This document shows positions 26,438 through 34,820 of a stretch of DNA of 64,000 nt, one piece after another. Made by a program: the position numbers and the translations under genes. The notes beneath the pieces were generated by a model. That model was not told the DNA's origin. It was given only the letters and a program-made list of their open reading frames with translations, and searched no databases. Each line of letters opens with the position of its first letter. Within the stretch, counting starts at the first letter, position 1. This DNA is from Curtobacterium sp. GC_Cur_3 (GTDB lineage: Bacteria; Actinomycetota; Actinomycetes; Actinomycetales; Microbacteriaceae). The stretch lies in contig NZ_JALNUI010000016.1 of assembly GCF_026544205.1 (NCBI RefSeq), positions 29,220-93,219 of the forward strand. Reading direction: 5' to 3'.

Positions 26438-28378
26438 GTGAGCATCAACCCCGCCTTCGTCGAACCGAGCGTCGAGACCACCCGGCCGGACCTCCTGGGC
26501 ACGTTCGGCATGGCCGCGTCCACGCACTGGATCGCGACCGCCACCGCCCAGTCCGTCCTCGAGCGCGGCGGCAACGCCTTCGACGCCGCGGTCGCCGGCG
26601 CGTTCGTCCTCCACGTCGTCGAACCGCACCTGAACGGCCCCGGTGGTGACATGACGGCCGTCTTCGCGACCGCCGACGACCCCACGCCCGTCGTCCTGTC
26701 CGGTCAGGGTCCGGCCCCCGCGGGCGCGACCCCGGAGCACTTCCGCGCGGAGGGCCTCGACCTGGTCCCCGGGGCCGGAGCCCTCGCCGCCGCCGTGCCC
26801 GGCGCCGTCGACGCCTGGCTCCTGCTGCTCCGCGACCACGGCACGTGGGAACTCGCCGACGTCCTCGCGCCGGCCGTCGGCTACGCCCGCGACGGGCACC
26901 CGATCGCGCCGCGCGTGGCCGCGACGATCGCGACGGTGCAGAGCCTGTTCCGCGACCACTGGCCGTCCTCAGCTGACCGGTGGATGCCGGGAGGCTCGGT
27001 GCCGGTCGCCGGGGACGTCGTCCGCAACGAGACGTGGGCCGCCGTCCTCGACCGCCTCATCGGCGCCGGCTCCGGTCACGACGACGCCGGTCTCGACGAC
27101 GCTGGTCAGGGCAGCGACGGCGCCGGCTCCGCCGACGACGGCCGCGTCCGCCGCATCGACGCCGCCCGGGACGCCTGGGCGACCGGGTTCGTGGCCGAAG
27201 CAATCGACCGCTTCGTGCGGACCCCGCACCGCCACGCCTCGGGCACCGACCACGCCGGGGTCATCCGCGCCGGCGACCTCGCCGCGTTCCGGGCCTCGTA
27301 CGAACCGGCGACGACGGCCGAGTTCCGCGGCTGCACGATCGCGAAGACCGGACCGTGGGGACAGGGGCCGGCGCTGCTCCAGACGCTGCGGCTGCTCGAC
27401 CCGCTCGACGACGCGCTGCTCGACCCGTCCACCGTCGCCGGTGCGCACACGATCGTCGAGGCGCAGAAGCTCGCCATCGCCGACCGCGAGGCGTACTACG
27501 GCGACGGCGACGTCCCGATGGCCGAGCTGCTCTCGGACGGGTACTCGGACGACCGCCGTGCCCTCATCGGCGAGCGCGCCTCGCACGAGCTCCGTCCGGG
27601 GTCGGTGTCCGTCCCCGCCGGGGCGCTCCCGCCGCTCCGCGAGACGTACACGCCGAGCGGCGAACCCGTCGCCGGCGTCGGTGAGCCGACCGTCCCCGGC
27701 GCACGTGGGAACGCTGTCGTGGCCCCGGCCGAGGACGACGCCCTGACCGAGGACCGCGGCGAACCGATCGTGATGGAGACCGGTGAGACCCGGGGCGACA
27801 CGGTCCACATCGACGTCGTCGATCGCTGGGGCAACATCGTCAGCGCGACCCCGTCCGGCGGCTGGCTGCAGTCCTCGCCGACGATCCCCGAGCTCGGGTT
27901 CTGCCTCGGCACCCGCCTGCAGATGGTCTGGCTCGAGGAGGGCACCGCGTCGACGCTGCGTCCCGGCCAGCGTCCGCGGACGACCCTGACGCCGACCCTG
28001 GTGCTCCGTGACGGCGCTCCCGTCCTGGCTCTGGGCTCCCCCGGCGGCGACCAGCAGGACCAGTGGCAGCTGCTGTTCCTGCTCCGCACCATCGTCGGCG
28101 GGTACTCCCCGCAGCAGGCCATCGACGCCCCCGCGCTGCACACGACGTCGTTCCCGGGCTCGTTCTGGCCCCGCACCTGGACCCCGGGCGGCCTGGTGGT
28201 CGAGGACCGCCTCGGCGACGAGGTCATCGCCGGCCTCGAGGCGCTCGGGCACGTCGTCACCCGCGCCGGCGCCTGGTCGCTCGGCCGCCTGTCCTGCGTG
28301 ACGCGGGACCCCGCCACCGGCCTCGTCGGCGCCGCCGCCAATTCCCGCGGCGCGCAGGGCCACGCCACGGGACGCTGA
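26438..28378 (+). CDS. gamma-glutamyltransferase family protein
   Basis: 646 aa Ntn-hydrolase proenzyme. The family N-terminus (GNAFDAAVAGAFVLHVVEPH then NGPGGDMTAV) binds substrate; autocleavage would occur before T455 in RGDTVHIDVVDRWGNIVS, and SPGGDQQDQWQ carries the C-terminal family signature. There is no signal peptide, so it is probably cytosolic and could act on glutathione-like or other gamma-glutamyl compounds. A disordered Gly/Asp insertion (about 210-230) interrupts the large subunit. The GTG at 26438 is the start. GGGAGGCTCGGTGCC at 26989 matches a terminator arm, see findings. A strong hairpin follows the stop. Confidence 0.9.
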   Translation: MSINPAFVEPSVETTRPDLLGTFGMAASTHWIATATAQSVLERGGNAFDAAVAGAFVLHVVEPHLNGPGGDMTAVFATADDPTPVVLSGQGPAPAGATPEHFRAEGLDLVPGAGALAAAVPGAVDAWLLLLRDHGTWELADVLAPAVGYARDGHPIAPRVAATIATVQSLFRDHWPSSADRWMPGGSVPVAGDVVRNETWAAVLDRLIGAGSGHDDAGLDDAGQGSDGAGSADDGRVRRIDAARDAWATGFVAEAIDRFVRTPHRHASGTDHAGVIRAGDLAAFRASYEPATTAEFRGCTIAKTGPWGQGPALLQTLRLLDPLDDALLDPSTVAGAHTIVEAQKLAIADREAYYGDGDVPMAELLSDGYSDDRRALIGERASHELRPGSVSVPAGALPPLRETYTPSGEPVAGVGEPTVPGARGNAVVAPAEDDALTEDRGEPIVMETGETRGDTVHIDVVDRWGNIVSATPSGGWLQSSPTIPELGFCLGTRLQMVWLEEGTASTLRPGQRPRTTLTPTLVLRDGAPVLALGSPGGDQQDQWQLLFLLRTIVGGYSPQQAIDAPALHTTSFPGSFWPRTWTPGGLVVEDRLGDEVIAGLEALGHVVTRAGAWSLGRLSCVTRDPATGLVGAAANSRGAQGHATGR

Positions 28379-28394
28379 CGATCCGCATGGCCAT

Positions 28395-28430
28395 CTGAGA
28401 CGACGACTGCAGGCGCAGTCGTCGTCTCAG
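28395..28430 (+). terminator. hairpin terminator
   Basis: CTGAGACGACGACTGC and its exact complement flank a 4-base loop, 17 bases past the gamma-glutamyltransferase stop and 14 bases before the stop of the convergent gene. It can serve both. Confidence 0.85.
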
Positions 28431-28443
28431 ACAAGCGATGCTG

Positions 28444-29322
28444 TCAGTACCAGACCGCTACGCCGCCGTGGTGCGAGCAGGTCCCCTGGCGGTGCGCCGA
28501 GAACGAGGTCGATCCGTCATTGCAGAGCGCGGTCGGGCCGCTGGCCGGCACCGCCGGAGCGGGGGCCTGCTGCACCGGAGCAGGTGCTGCCGGTGCAACG
28601 GGCGCAGGGGCAGGGGCGGGCGCCACGTACGTGCCGTGCGTCGTCACCTGCGCTGTGGGCGGCGTCGTGACTTCCTGCTTCACCTGGTGGCGGCCGGTCT
28701 CGACGCCGTCCGCCTTGGTGACCTCGAACGTGGTCGTCGTGACACCGTTCACTCCGGCAGTGGTGACCCGGTCGGTCCCCTGCGCGAGGGTCGCGCTGTC
28801 GACCGTCGTGGAGCCGTAGGGGATCACGGCGTCCTCGGTGACGAGTTCGGTCGTGACCACCGGCGTCGGAGTCGGGGTCGCGGTCGGAGTCGCCGTGTGC
28901 GATGCCGCGCGCGACGGAGCAGCGGAGGCCACGGCGGCGGCCAGGGACGCCGGCCGTTGCTGCTCGGGATGTGCGGCTCCGTACGCCGACGACGAGCCGA
29001 GGAGCACCGCGAACGCGATGCCGAACGCGGCAGCGGCGGTCGCCCGCTTGGCGGGGAGACGAAGCCAGGTGCGGCGGCGGGTAGTCCATCCGTAGGCGGC
29101 TGTGACGAGGACCACGAGCGCGATCATCAGCGTCATCGACCAGAAGCCACCAGAGAAGAGGGCGATGAGTGCGAGCACGGCGGTGAGGACGATGCCCGTC
29201 CGGGTCGACCGGGGCAGGCGTCGCCAGAAGCTGGATCGGGGTTCGGGAGAGGGGTTCGGGTTCGGGTTCGGGTTCGGGTTCGGGTTCGGGTTCGGGTTCG
29301 GGTTCGGGTTCGGGTTTGACAC
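28444..29322 (-). CDS. membrane-anchored G5 / DUF3761 protein with Asn-Pro repeat
   Basis: 292 aa. The N-terminus is an (Asn-Pro)n run encoded by a 6-bp tandem repeat, then two membrane helices (about 43-62 and 64-80) and a third hydrophobic stretch near 95-110. A Thr/Pro-rich stalk leads to a G5 domain (about 155-230, VVTTELVTEDAVIPYGSTTV to GRHQVKQEVTTPP), then an Ala/Pro linker, then a DUF3761 ending (TALCNDGSTSFSAHRQGTC with Cys and His). G5 domains bind N-acetylglucosamine or zinc in wall enzymes. The start is GTG at 29322, with AAGGACG 13 bases upstream. Confidence 0.82.
   Translation of the reverse strand: MSNPNPNPNPNPNPNPNPNPNPNPSPEPRSSFWRRLPRSTRTGIVLTAVLALIALFSGGFWSMTLMIALVVLVTAAYGWTTRRRTWLRLPAKRATAAAAFGIAFAVLLGSSSAYGAAHPEQQRPASLAAAVASAAPSRAASHTATPTATPTPTPVVTTELVTEDAVIPYGSTTVDSATLAQGTDRVTTAGVNGVTTTTFEVTKADGVETGRHQVKQEVTTPPTAQVTTHGTYVAPAPAPAPVAPAAPAPVQQAPAPAVPASGPTALCNDGSTSFSAHRQGTCSHHGGVAVWY
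29252..29317. repeat. hexanucleotide microsatellite (GGGTTC), 10 units plus one imperfect
   Basis: Ten exact GGGTTC units (29252-29311) and an eleventh, GGGTTT. It encodes alternating Asn-Pro at the very start of the G5/DUF3761 protein. Because the unit is six bases, gain or loss keeps the frame and changes only the length of the leader. Confidence 0.9.
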
Positions 29323-29457
29323 GCTGGGTACGTCCTTGGGTCGAGTTGAGAACTTCCCAAGTTTGGCGGCGCTCGTCCCATCGCGCTACCCCGATTCGCG
29401 ACGCGGCGACCCGCAGATGCCCCATGCCCCGACCGAGGGTTCAGAGGACGATCGTCC

Positions 29458-30501
29458 TCAGAGCGTCGGCACGACCACCGCGCGCCCGGACAGCTCCCCT
29501 GCCTCGAGCTTCCGGTACGCCTCGAGCGCGTCGTCGAGGGAGTAGCGCTCGATGTCCGGCACGATCTGGCCCGCGCGGTACATCGCGACGACGTCGTGCA
29601 GGTCCTCGATCGTGCCCCAGTAAGTGTTCGTGATCGTCGACTCGTACGGCGTCGAGAAGAAGTTCCACTCGGTGGTGCCACCCGCGATCCCGACGACGGT
29701 GAAGCGGCCGCCGACGGCCATGGACGCCTGCGCGAGCTTGACGGTCGGGGTCGCACCGACGAAGTCGAACGCCGCGTCCACGCCCTTGCCGCCCGCGATC
29801 TCGCGGATCCGGGCCGCCTGGTCCGGGCCGCCGGGGACCGTCACCGCGCCACGCTCGGCAGCGCGGGCCATGGCGTCCTCCTTCATGTCCGTCGCGATGA
29901 CGGTCGCTCCGGTCAGCGCGGTGAGGATCTGGACGGCGATCTGCCCGAGGCCGCCGAGGCCGACGACGAGCGCGTACTTCCCGCCTCCCGCCAGGTTCGG
30001 GAGCGCGTTCTTGATCGCGTGGTACGGCGTCAGGGCCGCGTCGCTGAGGGGTGCTGCGGCGACCGGGTCGGCGTCGCCGAGCGGGACGAGGTTGCGTGCG
30101 GGGACGGTCACGTACTCCGCCATGCCGCCGTCGCGACCGAGGCCGATGCCCATGTACGGGTTCGTCGCGGCGTTCTCGCAGTAGGTGTCCTGCCCCTTCG
30201 AGCAGTACCGGCAGTGCCCGCAGCCGACCGGGCCGTAGACCAGGTAGGCGTCGCCCGGAGTGAAGCCCGAGACGCCCTCACCCACGGACTCGACCCAGCC
30301 GGAGTTCTCGTGTCCGAGCGTGAACGCCGGTGCCTGCGCGCCCGGCTGCCCCTGCTGGAACTCGCGGTACACGGCCACGTTGGAGTGGCACGCGCCGGCT
30401 CCGGCGACCTTGAGCAACACCTCCCCCGGACCCGGCGTGGGCTTCGGGACGTCCTTCAGGGAGGGGAAGGTCTGGTACTGCTCGAACACGACGGCACGCA
30501 T
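29458..30501 (-). CDS. NAD(P)-dependent zinc alcohol dehydrogenase
   Basis: 347 aa. Catalytic zinc ligands: Cys in GACHSN, His in LGHENSG; structural-zinc Cys cluster CGHCRYCSKGQDTYC; coenzyme motif VGLGGLGQIAV. Resembles the ADH type reported to oxidise primary or aromatic alcohols in actinobacteria (ADH-A-like, with PGAQAPAFTLGHE), but substrate cannot be read. Monocistronic by spacing; its promoter region is shared with the divergent OsmC gene. Confidence 0.92.
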   Translation of the reverse strand: MRAVVFEQYQTFPSLKDVPKPTPGPGEVLLKVAGAGACHSNVAVYREFQQGQPGAQAPAFTLGHENSGWVESVGEGVSGFTPGDAYLVYGPVGCGHCRYCSKGQDTYCENAATNPYMGIGLGRDGGMAEYVTVPARNLVPLGDADPVAAAPLSDAALTPYHAIKNALPNLAGGGKYALVVGLGGLGQIAVQILTALTGATVIATDMKEDAMARAAERGAVTVPGGPDQAARIREIAGGKGVDAAFDFVGATPTVKLAQASMAVGGRFTVVGIAGGTTEWNFFSTPYESTITNTYWGTIEDLHDVVAMYRAGQIVPDIERYSLDDALEAYRKLEAGELSGRAVVVPTL

Positions 30502-30684
30502 GATCCCAAACTACACCTGTCGCGTAACGCCGCTGTCGTGGTCGGCGGAGAGAACACGTCGACCAACGCTCACGGACGGCGATGCTGCGTCTTCGCCGAG
30601 AGCGGGTTGCGAGAACGAGCGTTCTCCGATTGACTCGGCTCTGGCGGGTCCGTTCGGTCCCTCCCCCATGACGAAAGGACTGGC

Positions 30685-31125
30685 ATGCCCACGCGCACCG
30701 CTCGCACCGCCTGGAACGGCGGACTGAACGACGGCTCCGGCCAGGTCGAACTCTCCAGCTCCAAGGTCGGCACCTACGACGTCTCCTTCCCGAAGCGCGC
30801 CGCCGAGGACGCCGACGGCACCACCAGTCCCGAGGAGCTCATCGCCGCAGCGCACTCCGCCTGCTACGCGATGCAGTTCTCCGCCATCCTCGGCGAGGTC
30901 GGCGGCACCGTCGAGGCCCTCGACGTCAAGGCCGACGTCTCGCTCGGCCCGGACAGCGCCGGCGGGTTCAAGCTCACCGGGATCGTCCTGACGGTCAACG
31001 GCGAGATCTCCGGCGTCGACGAGGCCACCTTCCAGAAGGCAGCGCAGGACGCCAAGGCGACCTGCCCCGTCAGCAAGGCCCTCACCGGTGTCGAGATCAC
31101 GCTGAACGCGACGCTCGAGCAGTAG
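30685..31125 (+). CDS. OsmC family peroxiredoxin
   Basis: 146 aa. The two redox cysteines of OsmC/Ohr thiol peroxidases are seen in HSACYAMQ and ATCPVSKAL, with Glu in SPEELIAAAH. OsmC-type (not Ohr) by the N-terminal TARTAWNGGLNDGSG. It reduces organic hydroperoxides during osmotic or oxidative stress. AAAGGA precedes the ATG at 30685. A family A palindrome follows its stop. Confidence 0.93.
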   Translation: MPTRTARTAWNGGLNDGSGQVELSSSKVGTYDVSFPKRAAEDADGTTSPEELIAAAHSACYAMQFSAILGEVGGTVEALDVKADVSLGPDSAGGFKLTGIVLTVNGEISGVDEATFQKAAQDAKATCPVSKALTGVEITLNATLEQ

Positions 31126-31138
31126 TCGTCACCACCTG

Positions 31139-31182
31139 CGGACGGGAGGCTCGGTGCCAGCTGGCACCGGGCCTCCCGTCCG
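31139..31182. terminator. palindrome, terminator (family A)
   Basis: Arms of 22 bp, with one T/G mismatch that is a permitted U-G pair in RNA, centred on CAGCTG. It starts 13 bases past the OsmC stop. It contains an exact GGGAGGCTCG at 31144-31153 on the left arm; the right arm carries the variant GGGAGGCCCG. Confidence 0.85.
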
Positions 31183-31211
31183 TCCTGGGGTCGCCCCCGC
31201 GAGCTACGCTC

Positions 31212-31472
31212 GTGTCCGTGAGCGGACCGCGGCAGACCTGGACGGACGTCGCGCTGTGGCTCGGTCTGCTCGCCGCAGTCGCAGGGACCATCGTCGCCCT
31301 CACCCACCGTCGGATCCCGACCGGGTGGTTCGCATACGCCCCGCTGACCGACTACGCCTTCGTCGCCGGCACGACGAACTGGCCGGTCGTGATCGGAGCC
31401 AGCGTCGCCGTCGTCGGCGCGGTGGTCGCGGCCTTCGCGGCCGGCCGACTCAGCGTCCGGCGCCGACGCTGA
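31212..31472 (+). CDS. small membrane protein, hypothetical
   Basis: 86 aa with two membrane helices (about 12-30 and 56-78) joined by a loop containing RRIPTGWFAYAPL, ending in a basic RRRR tail in the cytosol. No family recognised, though PTGWFAYAPL is a phrase I associate with short hypothetical proteins of Microbacteriaceae. GTG at 31212 or 31218 may be the start. It precedes the ThrE-like gene by 70 bases. Confidence 0.65.
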   Translation: MSVSGPRQTWTDVALWLGLLAAVAGTIVALTHRRIPTGWFAYAPLTDYAFVAGTTNWPVVIGASVAVVGAVVAAFAAGRLSVRRRR

Positions 31473-31542
31473 CGCTGCCGGACACCCCCAGGCGTCCAGC
31501 GGACGGTCGGACTCGCGTCCGTCGGCCAGGCACAATGGCGTG

Positions 31543-33060
31543 ATGCCCGACCCGCTCCACCCTGCTCCCCGGACGGGCCGCCCTCCGCGTCCCCCGCACC
31601 GCCCCCGTGCCAGGAGCGTCGCGCAGCACGACCTCCGTGACATCCGCGCCCGGCTCCGCGGCTCGATCTACGAGCACGTCGAACCGGACCGCCAGGCCGC
31701 CGCGCAGTACACCGCCGTGCAGATCGTCGACTTCTGCCTCGACGTCGCCGAGGTGATGCTGGCCTCCGGTGCCGACACCAGGAGCGTCGAGATCGCGCTG
31801 GTCGCCGTCGCGACGAAGTGGAACCTCGCACCGCTGGAGCTCGACTTCACCGGCAGCTCCGTGACGATCCAGTACGCCCCGTCCGACGGCCCGGTGCTGG
31901 TCAAGATGCGGACCGTGCGCTCCGACGGGTCCAACCTGAACCGGCTGGCGTGGGCGAACCAGATCGTGGACGACGTCATCCACGACGAACGCGACATGAC
32001 CTCGGCCGTGAGCGCGCTCGTCGCCGTGCTGCGGATGCCTTCCCGGTGGCCGACGTGGATCGCCGACGTCGGGCTGTCGATCCTGGGGACGTCGATCGCG
32101 ATGCAGGCCGGTGGTGGCTGGCGCGCCGGCGTGGGGGCGTTCGTCCTGATGCTCGGCATCATCGTCTCCGGACGGTGGCTGACGGGCCGGGGCTACCCGC
32201 AGTTCTTCGTGTCCGGGGCGCAGGGCGCGGTCGCGTCGGTGATCGGCACGCTCGCCATCGGCGCCGGGGTCCTGCAGCCGACGGGCGCCGCCACGATGGT
32301 CGCGGCGCTCGTGGTGCTCCTGCTGCCACACGTGTCGCTCGTGACCTGGGCGCAGGACGCGATCTCCGGCTTCCGGGCGATGGCCGTCGCCCGCGCGTTC
32401 TACATCGGGCTGGTCATCGCCGCGATCGTCGTGGGGGTGCCGGCGGGCATCGCGATGACGAAGTGGCTGCACCTCGAGGTCGACCCGTCGGGGATCGTCA
32501 CGCAGACCCTGCCGCTCTGGGCGTCGCTCTCGCTGACCGTGGTGTCGGCCGCGGCGAACTGCTTCGTGCAGCAGGCGAGCGCGCGGGTGATCCCGGTCGC
32601 CGTCGTCTTCTCGGTGGCGGCGGCATCGGCGCTGTGGGGGCTCCGGCAGCTCGGGCTGCCGCTGCTCGGGGCGACCTTCGTGGCGGCGGTGCTGCTCGGC
32701 GTGCTGTCGACGTACGCCGCGGTGCGCATGCGGACGGCCGTGTCCGCGATCTCCGTGCCGGCGTTCTGCGGGGCGCTGCTGCCCGGTGTCGCCGTGTCGA
32801 ACGCGCTGCTGAACTTCATGTCCGGCACGTCGAGCGCCGCGCTGGACTTCATCGCGGCCGTCTCCGTCGCGCTCGGCATCGGCGCCGGCCTGGTGCTCGG
32901 ATCGCTCTTCGCGACACCCGGCGCACGACGTGCCCTCCGGCGGTCGCGGCGGGTGCACGTGCAGTCGGTGCACAGCGACACCACGGCGATCCGGGTGCTG
33001 CGCGACACGGGCTACGACCCCGGGAACGGGACGGTCCCCCGGGGGTCCCGGACGCCCTGA
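31543..33060 (+). CDS. threonine/serine exporter family protein (ThrE, DUF1212 + ThrE_2)
   Basis: 505 aa. An N-terminal soluble DUF1212 domain (about 50-150; DVAEVMLASGADTRSVE, SVTIQYAP) leads into about ten hydrophobic segments. The fused full-length form of Corynebacterium ThrE holds both the DUF1212 and the ThrE_2 halves, as here. It should export threonine, serine or related small molecules using the proton gradient. GTG at 31540 directly precedes the chosen ATG at 31543. The disordered Pro/Arg-rich N-terminus has no signal peptide. Confidence 0.88.
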   Translation: MPDPLHPAPRTGRPPRPPHRPRARSVAQHDLRDIRARLRGSIYEHVEPDRQAAAQYTAVQIVDFCLDVAEVMLASGADTRSVEIALVAVATKWNLAPLELDFTGSSVTIQYAPSDGPVLVKMRTVRSDGSNLNRLAWANQIVDDVIHDERDMTSAVSALVAVLRMPSRWPTWIADVGLSILGTSIAMQAGGGWRAGVGAFVLMLGIIVSGRWLTGRGYPQFFVSGAQGAVASVIGTLAIGAGVLQPTGAATMVAALVVLLLPHVSLVTWAQDAISGFRAMAVARAFYIGLVIAAIVVGVPAGIAMTKWLHLEVDPSGIVTQTLPLWASLSLTVVSAAANCFVQQASARVIPVAVVFSVAAASALWGLRQLGLPLLGATFVAAVLLGVLSTYAAVRMRTAVSAISVPAFCGALLPGVAVSNALLNFMSGTSSAALDFIAAVSVALGIGAGLVLGSLFATPGARRALRRSRRVHVQSVHSDTTAIRVLRDTGYDPGNGTVPRGSRTP

Positions 33061-33109
33061 CAGCAGGCGGCGGGACCGGCGGGGGACCGGCCTTCGGTGA
33101 CGCTGGGCG

Positions 33110-33304
33110 TCAGTCGGTCTCGGAGACGGCCTTCGACACTGCCGTCGGGCCGTCGTACTCCTGGTCCGGGATCTGCTTCAGGGCGTCGAGGACGTTGTCG
33201 TCCGCGCCCTCCTTCTCGGCCGTCGTGACGATGTCGTCCTTCGACGCCGGGTAGTCGATACCGCTCAGGAACTTCTGGACCTGGATCGGGTTCGGTGCTG
33301 CCAT
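33110..33304 (-). CDS. DUF2795 domain-containing protein
   Basis: 64 aa. The single small alpha-helical domain (VQKFLSGIDYPASKDDIVTTAE, ADDNVLDALKQIPDQEYDGP) is DUF2795, common in actinobacteria and of unknown function. A strong GGAAGGAG ribosome site precedes the ATG at 33304, pointing to good expression. Convergent with the ThrE gene. Confidence 0.88.
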   Translation of the reverse strand: MAAPNPIQVQKFLSGIDYPASKDDIVTTAEKEGADDNVLDALKQIPDQEYDGPTAVSKAVSETD

Positions 33305-33375
33305 GACGGCTCCTTCCGTTGGAGGTCCCGTCGTACCCGGCGCACCCTCGTCACGCTGCCAGCAGCGCGTCCTCC

Positions 33376-33428
33376 GGCCAGTGGCGTCGGGTCAGTGACG
33401 CGCGCTGCGGCCAGTGGCGTCGGCTCAG
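33376..33428. repeat. 20-bp direct repeat pair
   Basis: GGCCAGTGGCGTCGGGTCAG at 33376-33395 recurs at 33409-33428 with one mismatch. The second copy overlaps the stop codon of the TetR-like gene, so the 3' end of that gene seems to have been duplicated into the gap. Confidence 0.75.
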
Positions 33429-34102
33429 AGGTCCCAGCCGTCGTCGGCCCACGTCGACAGCCGGCGGGCGGCCTGGGGCTCGTACCGCTCCATCCACCCG
33501 CGCTCGAGCCGCGCCACGGACCGGTCGAACGCCGGCACCAGGTCGAGGTCGGCGCGCAGCAGGGCCTGCAGCTGCAGCCCCTCGTAGAGCGCGATGAGCT
33601 GTTCCGCCCCACGGCGGGGGTCCATCGTGTGCGGCGCACGGCCGACGGCGATGTCGTGCTCGAGCCCGCGCTTGATCTGCAGGAAGAAGAGCTGGTAGCG
33701 GGAGCGGAGGTACGTCGACATCGGGTGCGCGGGGTTGCCGGCGACCGAGAGCAGCGCGACGAGCAGACGCATGAGCGCCGGGTCCTCCGCGTTCGAGGCG
33801 ACGATCGCGCGGAGGAGCTCGACGGTCGTGCCGTTCCTCCCGACGTCCTGGGTGACGTCGTCCATGCGCGTGCCGTTCCAGCGGTCGAGCGCGGCCAGCA
33901 CCAGGCCGTCCCACGACGGGAAGTGCTGGCGCAGCTCGTACACGCTGATCGCGAGCCGGTCGGCCACGTCCTCGGGGCGGGCCTCGTGGAAGGGCACGTC
34001 CCGGAGCAGGTCGACGGTGGCACCCACGATCGTGATCCGCAGGTGCAGGGTCGCGGCCGCGGCGGCTGCCGCCGCGGTGTCCGCGCTGGTGTCTTCGAGC
34101 AT
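33425..34102 (-). CDS. TetR family regulator
   Basis: 225 aa. A helix-turn-helix is suggested at about 25-60 (VDLLRDVPFHEARPEDVADRL then AISVYELRQHFPSWDGLVLA), degenerate compared with typical TetR proteins but with the usual alpha-3/alpha-4 ending. The C-terminal half (LALLRLLVALLSVAGNPAH-like helices, AEQLIALYEGLQLQALLR) is a dimeric ligand-binding domain. GGAGGG precedes the ATG at 34102. An Ala-rich stretch of eight residues lies at about 10-17. Ligand unknown; the divergent neighbour at 34332 is a candidate target. Confidence 0.8.
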   Translation of the reverse strand: MLEDTSADTAAAAAAAATLHLRITIVGATVDLLRDVPFHEARPEDVADRLAISVYELRQHFPSWDGLVLAALDRWNGTRMDDVTQDVGRNGTTVELLRAIVASNAEDPALMRLLVALLSVAGNPAHPMSTYLRSRYQLFFLQIKRGLEHDIAVGRAPHTMDPRRGAEQLIALYEGLQLQALLRADLDLVPAFDRSVARLERGWMERYEPQAARRLSTWADDGWDL

Positions 34103-34331
34103 CGTGCCCTCCGTCGATCCGGGACGCCGAGCCGACGTCGTCGTGGCGCGTGTCCGATCCGCGGACGTCCTGTCCGCATGGCCGTCCCAGGACGGGCGGC
34201 TCGGCAAGTCAACCGCGTTCCGGGGCCGAGCAGCATCCCCGGTCCGGGGGGCGTGCGGAAGGGGGACAGTGCCGCGCACGGCCCGGTCGTACACCTGGCG
34301 GGTCCCCGGCCGGGTGTGTGACGATGCCGCA

Positions 34332-34655
34332 ATGACCCCGAACGACCCCATCGCCCAGGGCCTGGCGACCATGGCGTCCGCCGGCTTCGAGTTCGGCGAT
34401 GACACCGACCAGGTCGCGCACGACGTCCGCACCATGTGGGAGCAGCTCGGCCGGCCGCACGGGGCGTTCGACGCCGCCGCGCACGCGATCGCCGTGCTGC
34501 CCCAGCGGCCCGAGGTGCCCGTCGCCGACCAGGCACGCCGCAGCGAGCTCGAGCGGGCGTTCGGGATCAACCCCGTCGAGATCGAGCTGGCCGCCGCGAT
34601 GTCGGCCCGCGAGCTGCTCGAGGCCATGGCGCGGAGCTGCGGCGTCTCGGGCTGA
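34332..34655 (+). CDS. hypothetical protein
   Basis: 107 aa, acidic, without membrane segments: helical in appearance (DPIAQGLATMASAGFEFGDD, VAHDVRTMWEQLGRPHGAFD, SELERAFGINPVEIELAAAM). No family recognised. Followed by a family C palindrome between it and the convergent SDR gene. Its promoter region faces the TetR-like gene across about 230 bases. Confidence 0.6.
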   Translation: MTPNDPIAQGLATMASAGFEFGDDTDQVAHDVRTMWEQLGRPHGAFDAAAHAIAVLPQRPEVPVADQARRSELERAFGINPVEIELAAAMSARELLEAMARSCGVSG

Positions 34656-34698
34656 CGCCGACGCCCGACGAGCCGCCCGGTGCCCGCCGGGACCACGA

Positions 34699-34764
34699 AT
34701 GGTGCGAGGTTCCCCACCCCGTGCGGGCACATGACCCAGCACGGCGAGTGGAACCTCGCACCAT
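34699..34764. terminator. palindrome, family C copy 3, bidirectional terminator
   Basis: ATGGTGCGAGGTTCC (34699-34713) and GGAACCTCGCACCAT (34750-34764) are perfect 15-bp complements around a 36-base loop containing CCCGTGCGGGC. It lies between convergent genes and shares GGTGCGAGGTT with copies 1 and 2. Confidence 0.7.
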
Positions 34765-34820
34765 GCGACAACAGCAGCACCAGCACGCAGCACGCGGCCG
34801 GCCGCCGCACGCAGCAACCG

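Noticed and set aside
28517..29425. Alternative Glu-Pro-repeat frame opposite the chosen frame choice
   Set aside because: The same tract reads as Glu-Pro in another frame, but only the Asn-Pro frame continues into membrane helices, a G5 domain and DUF3761.
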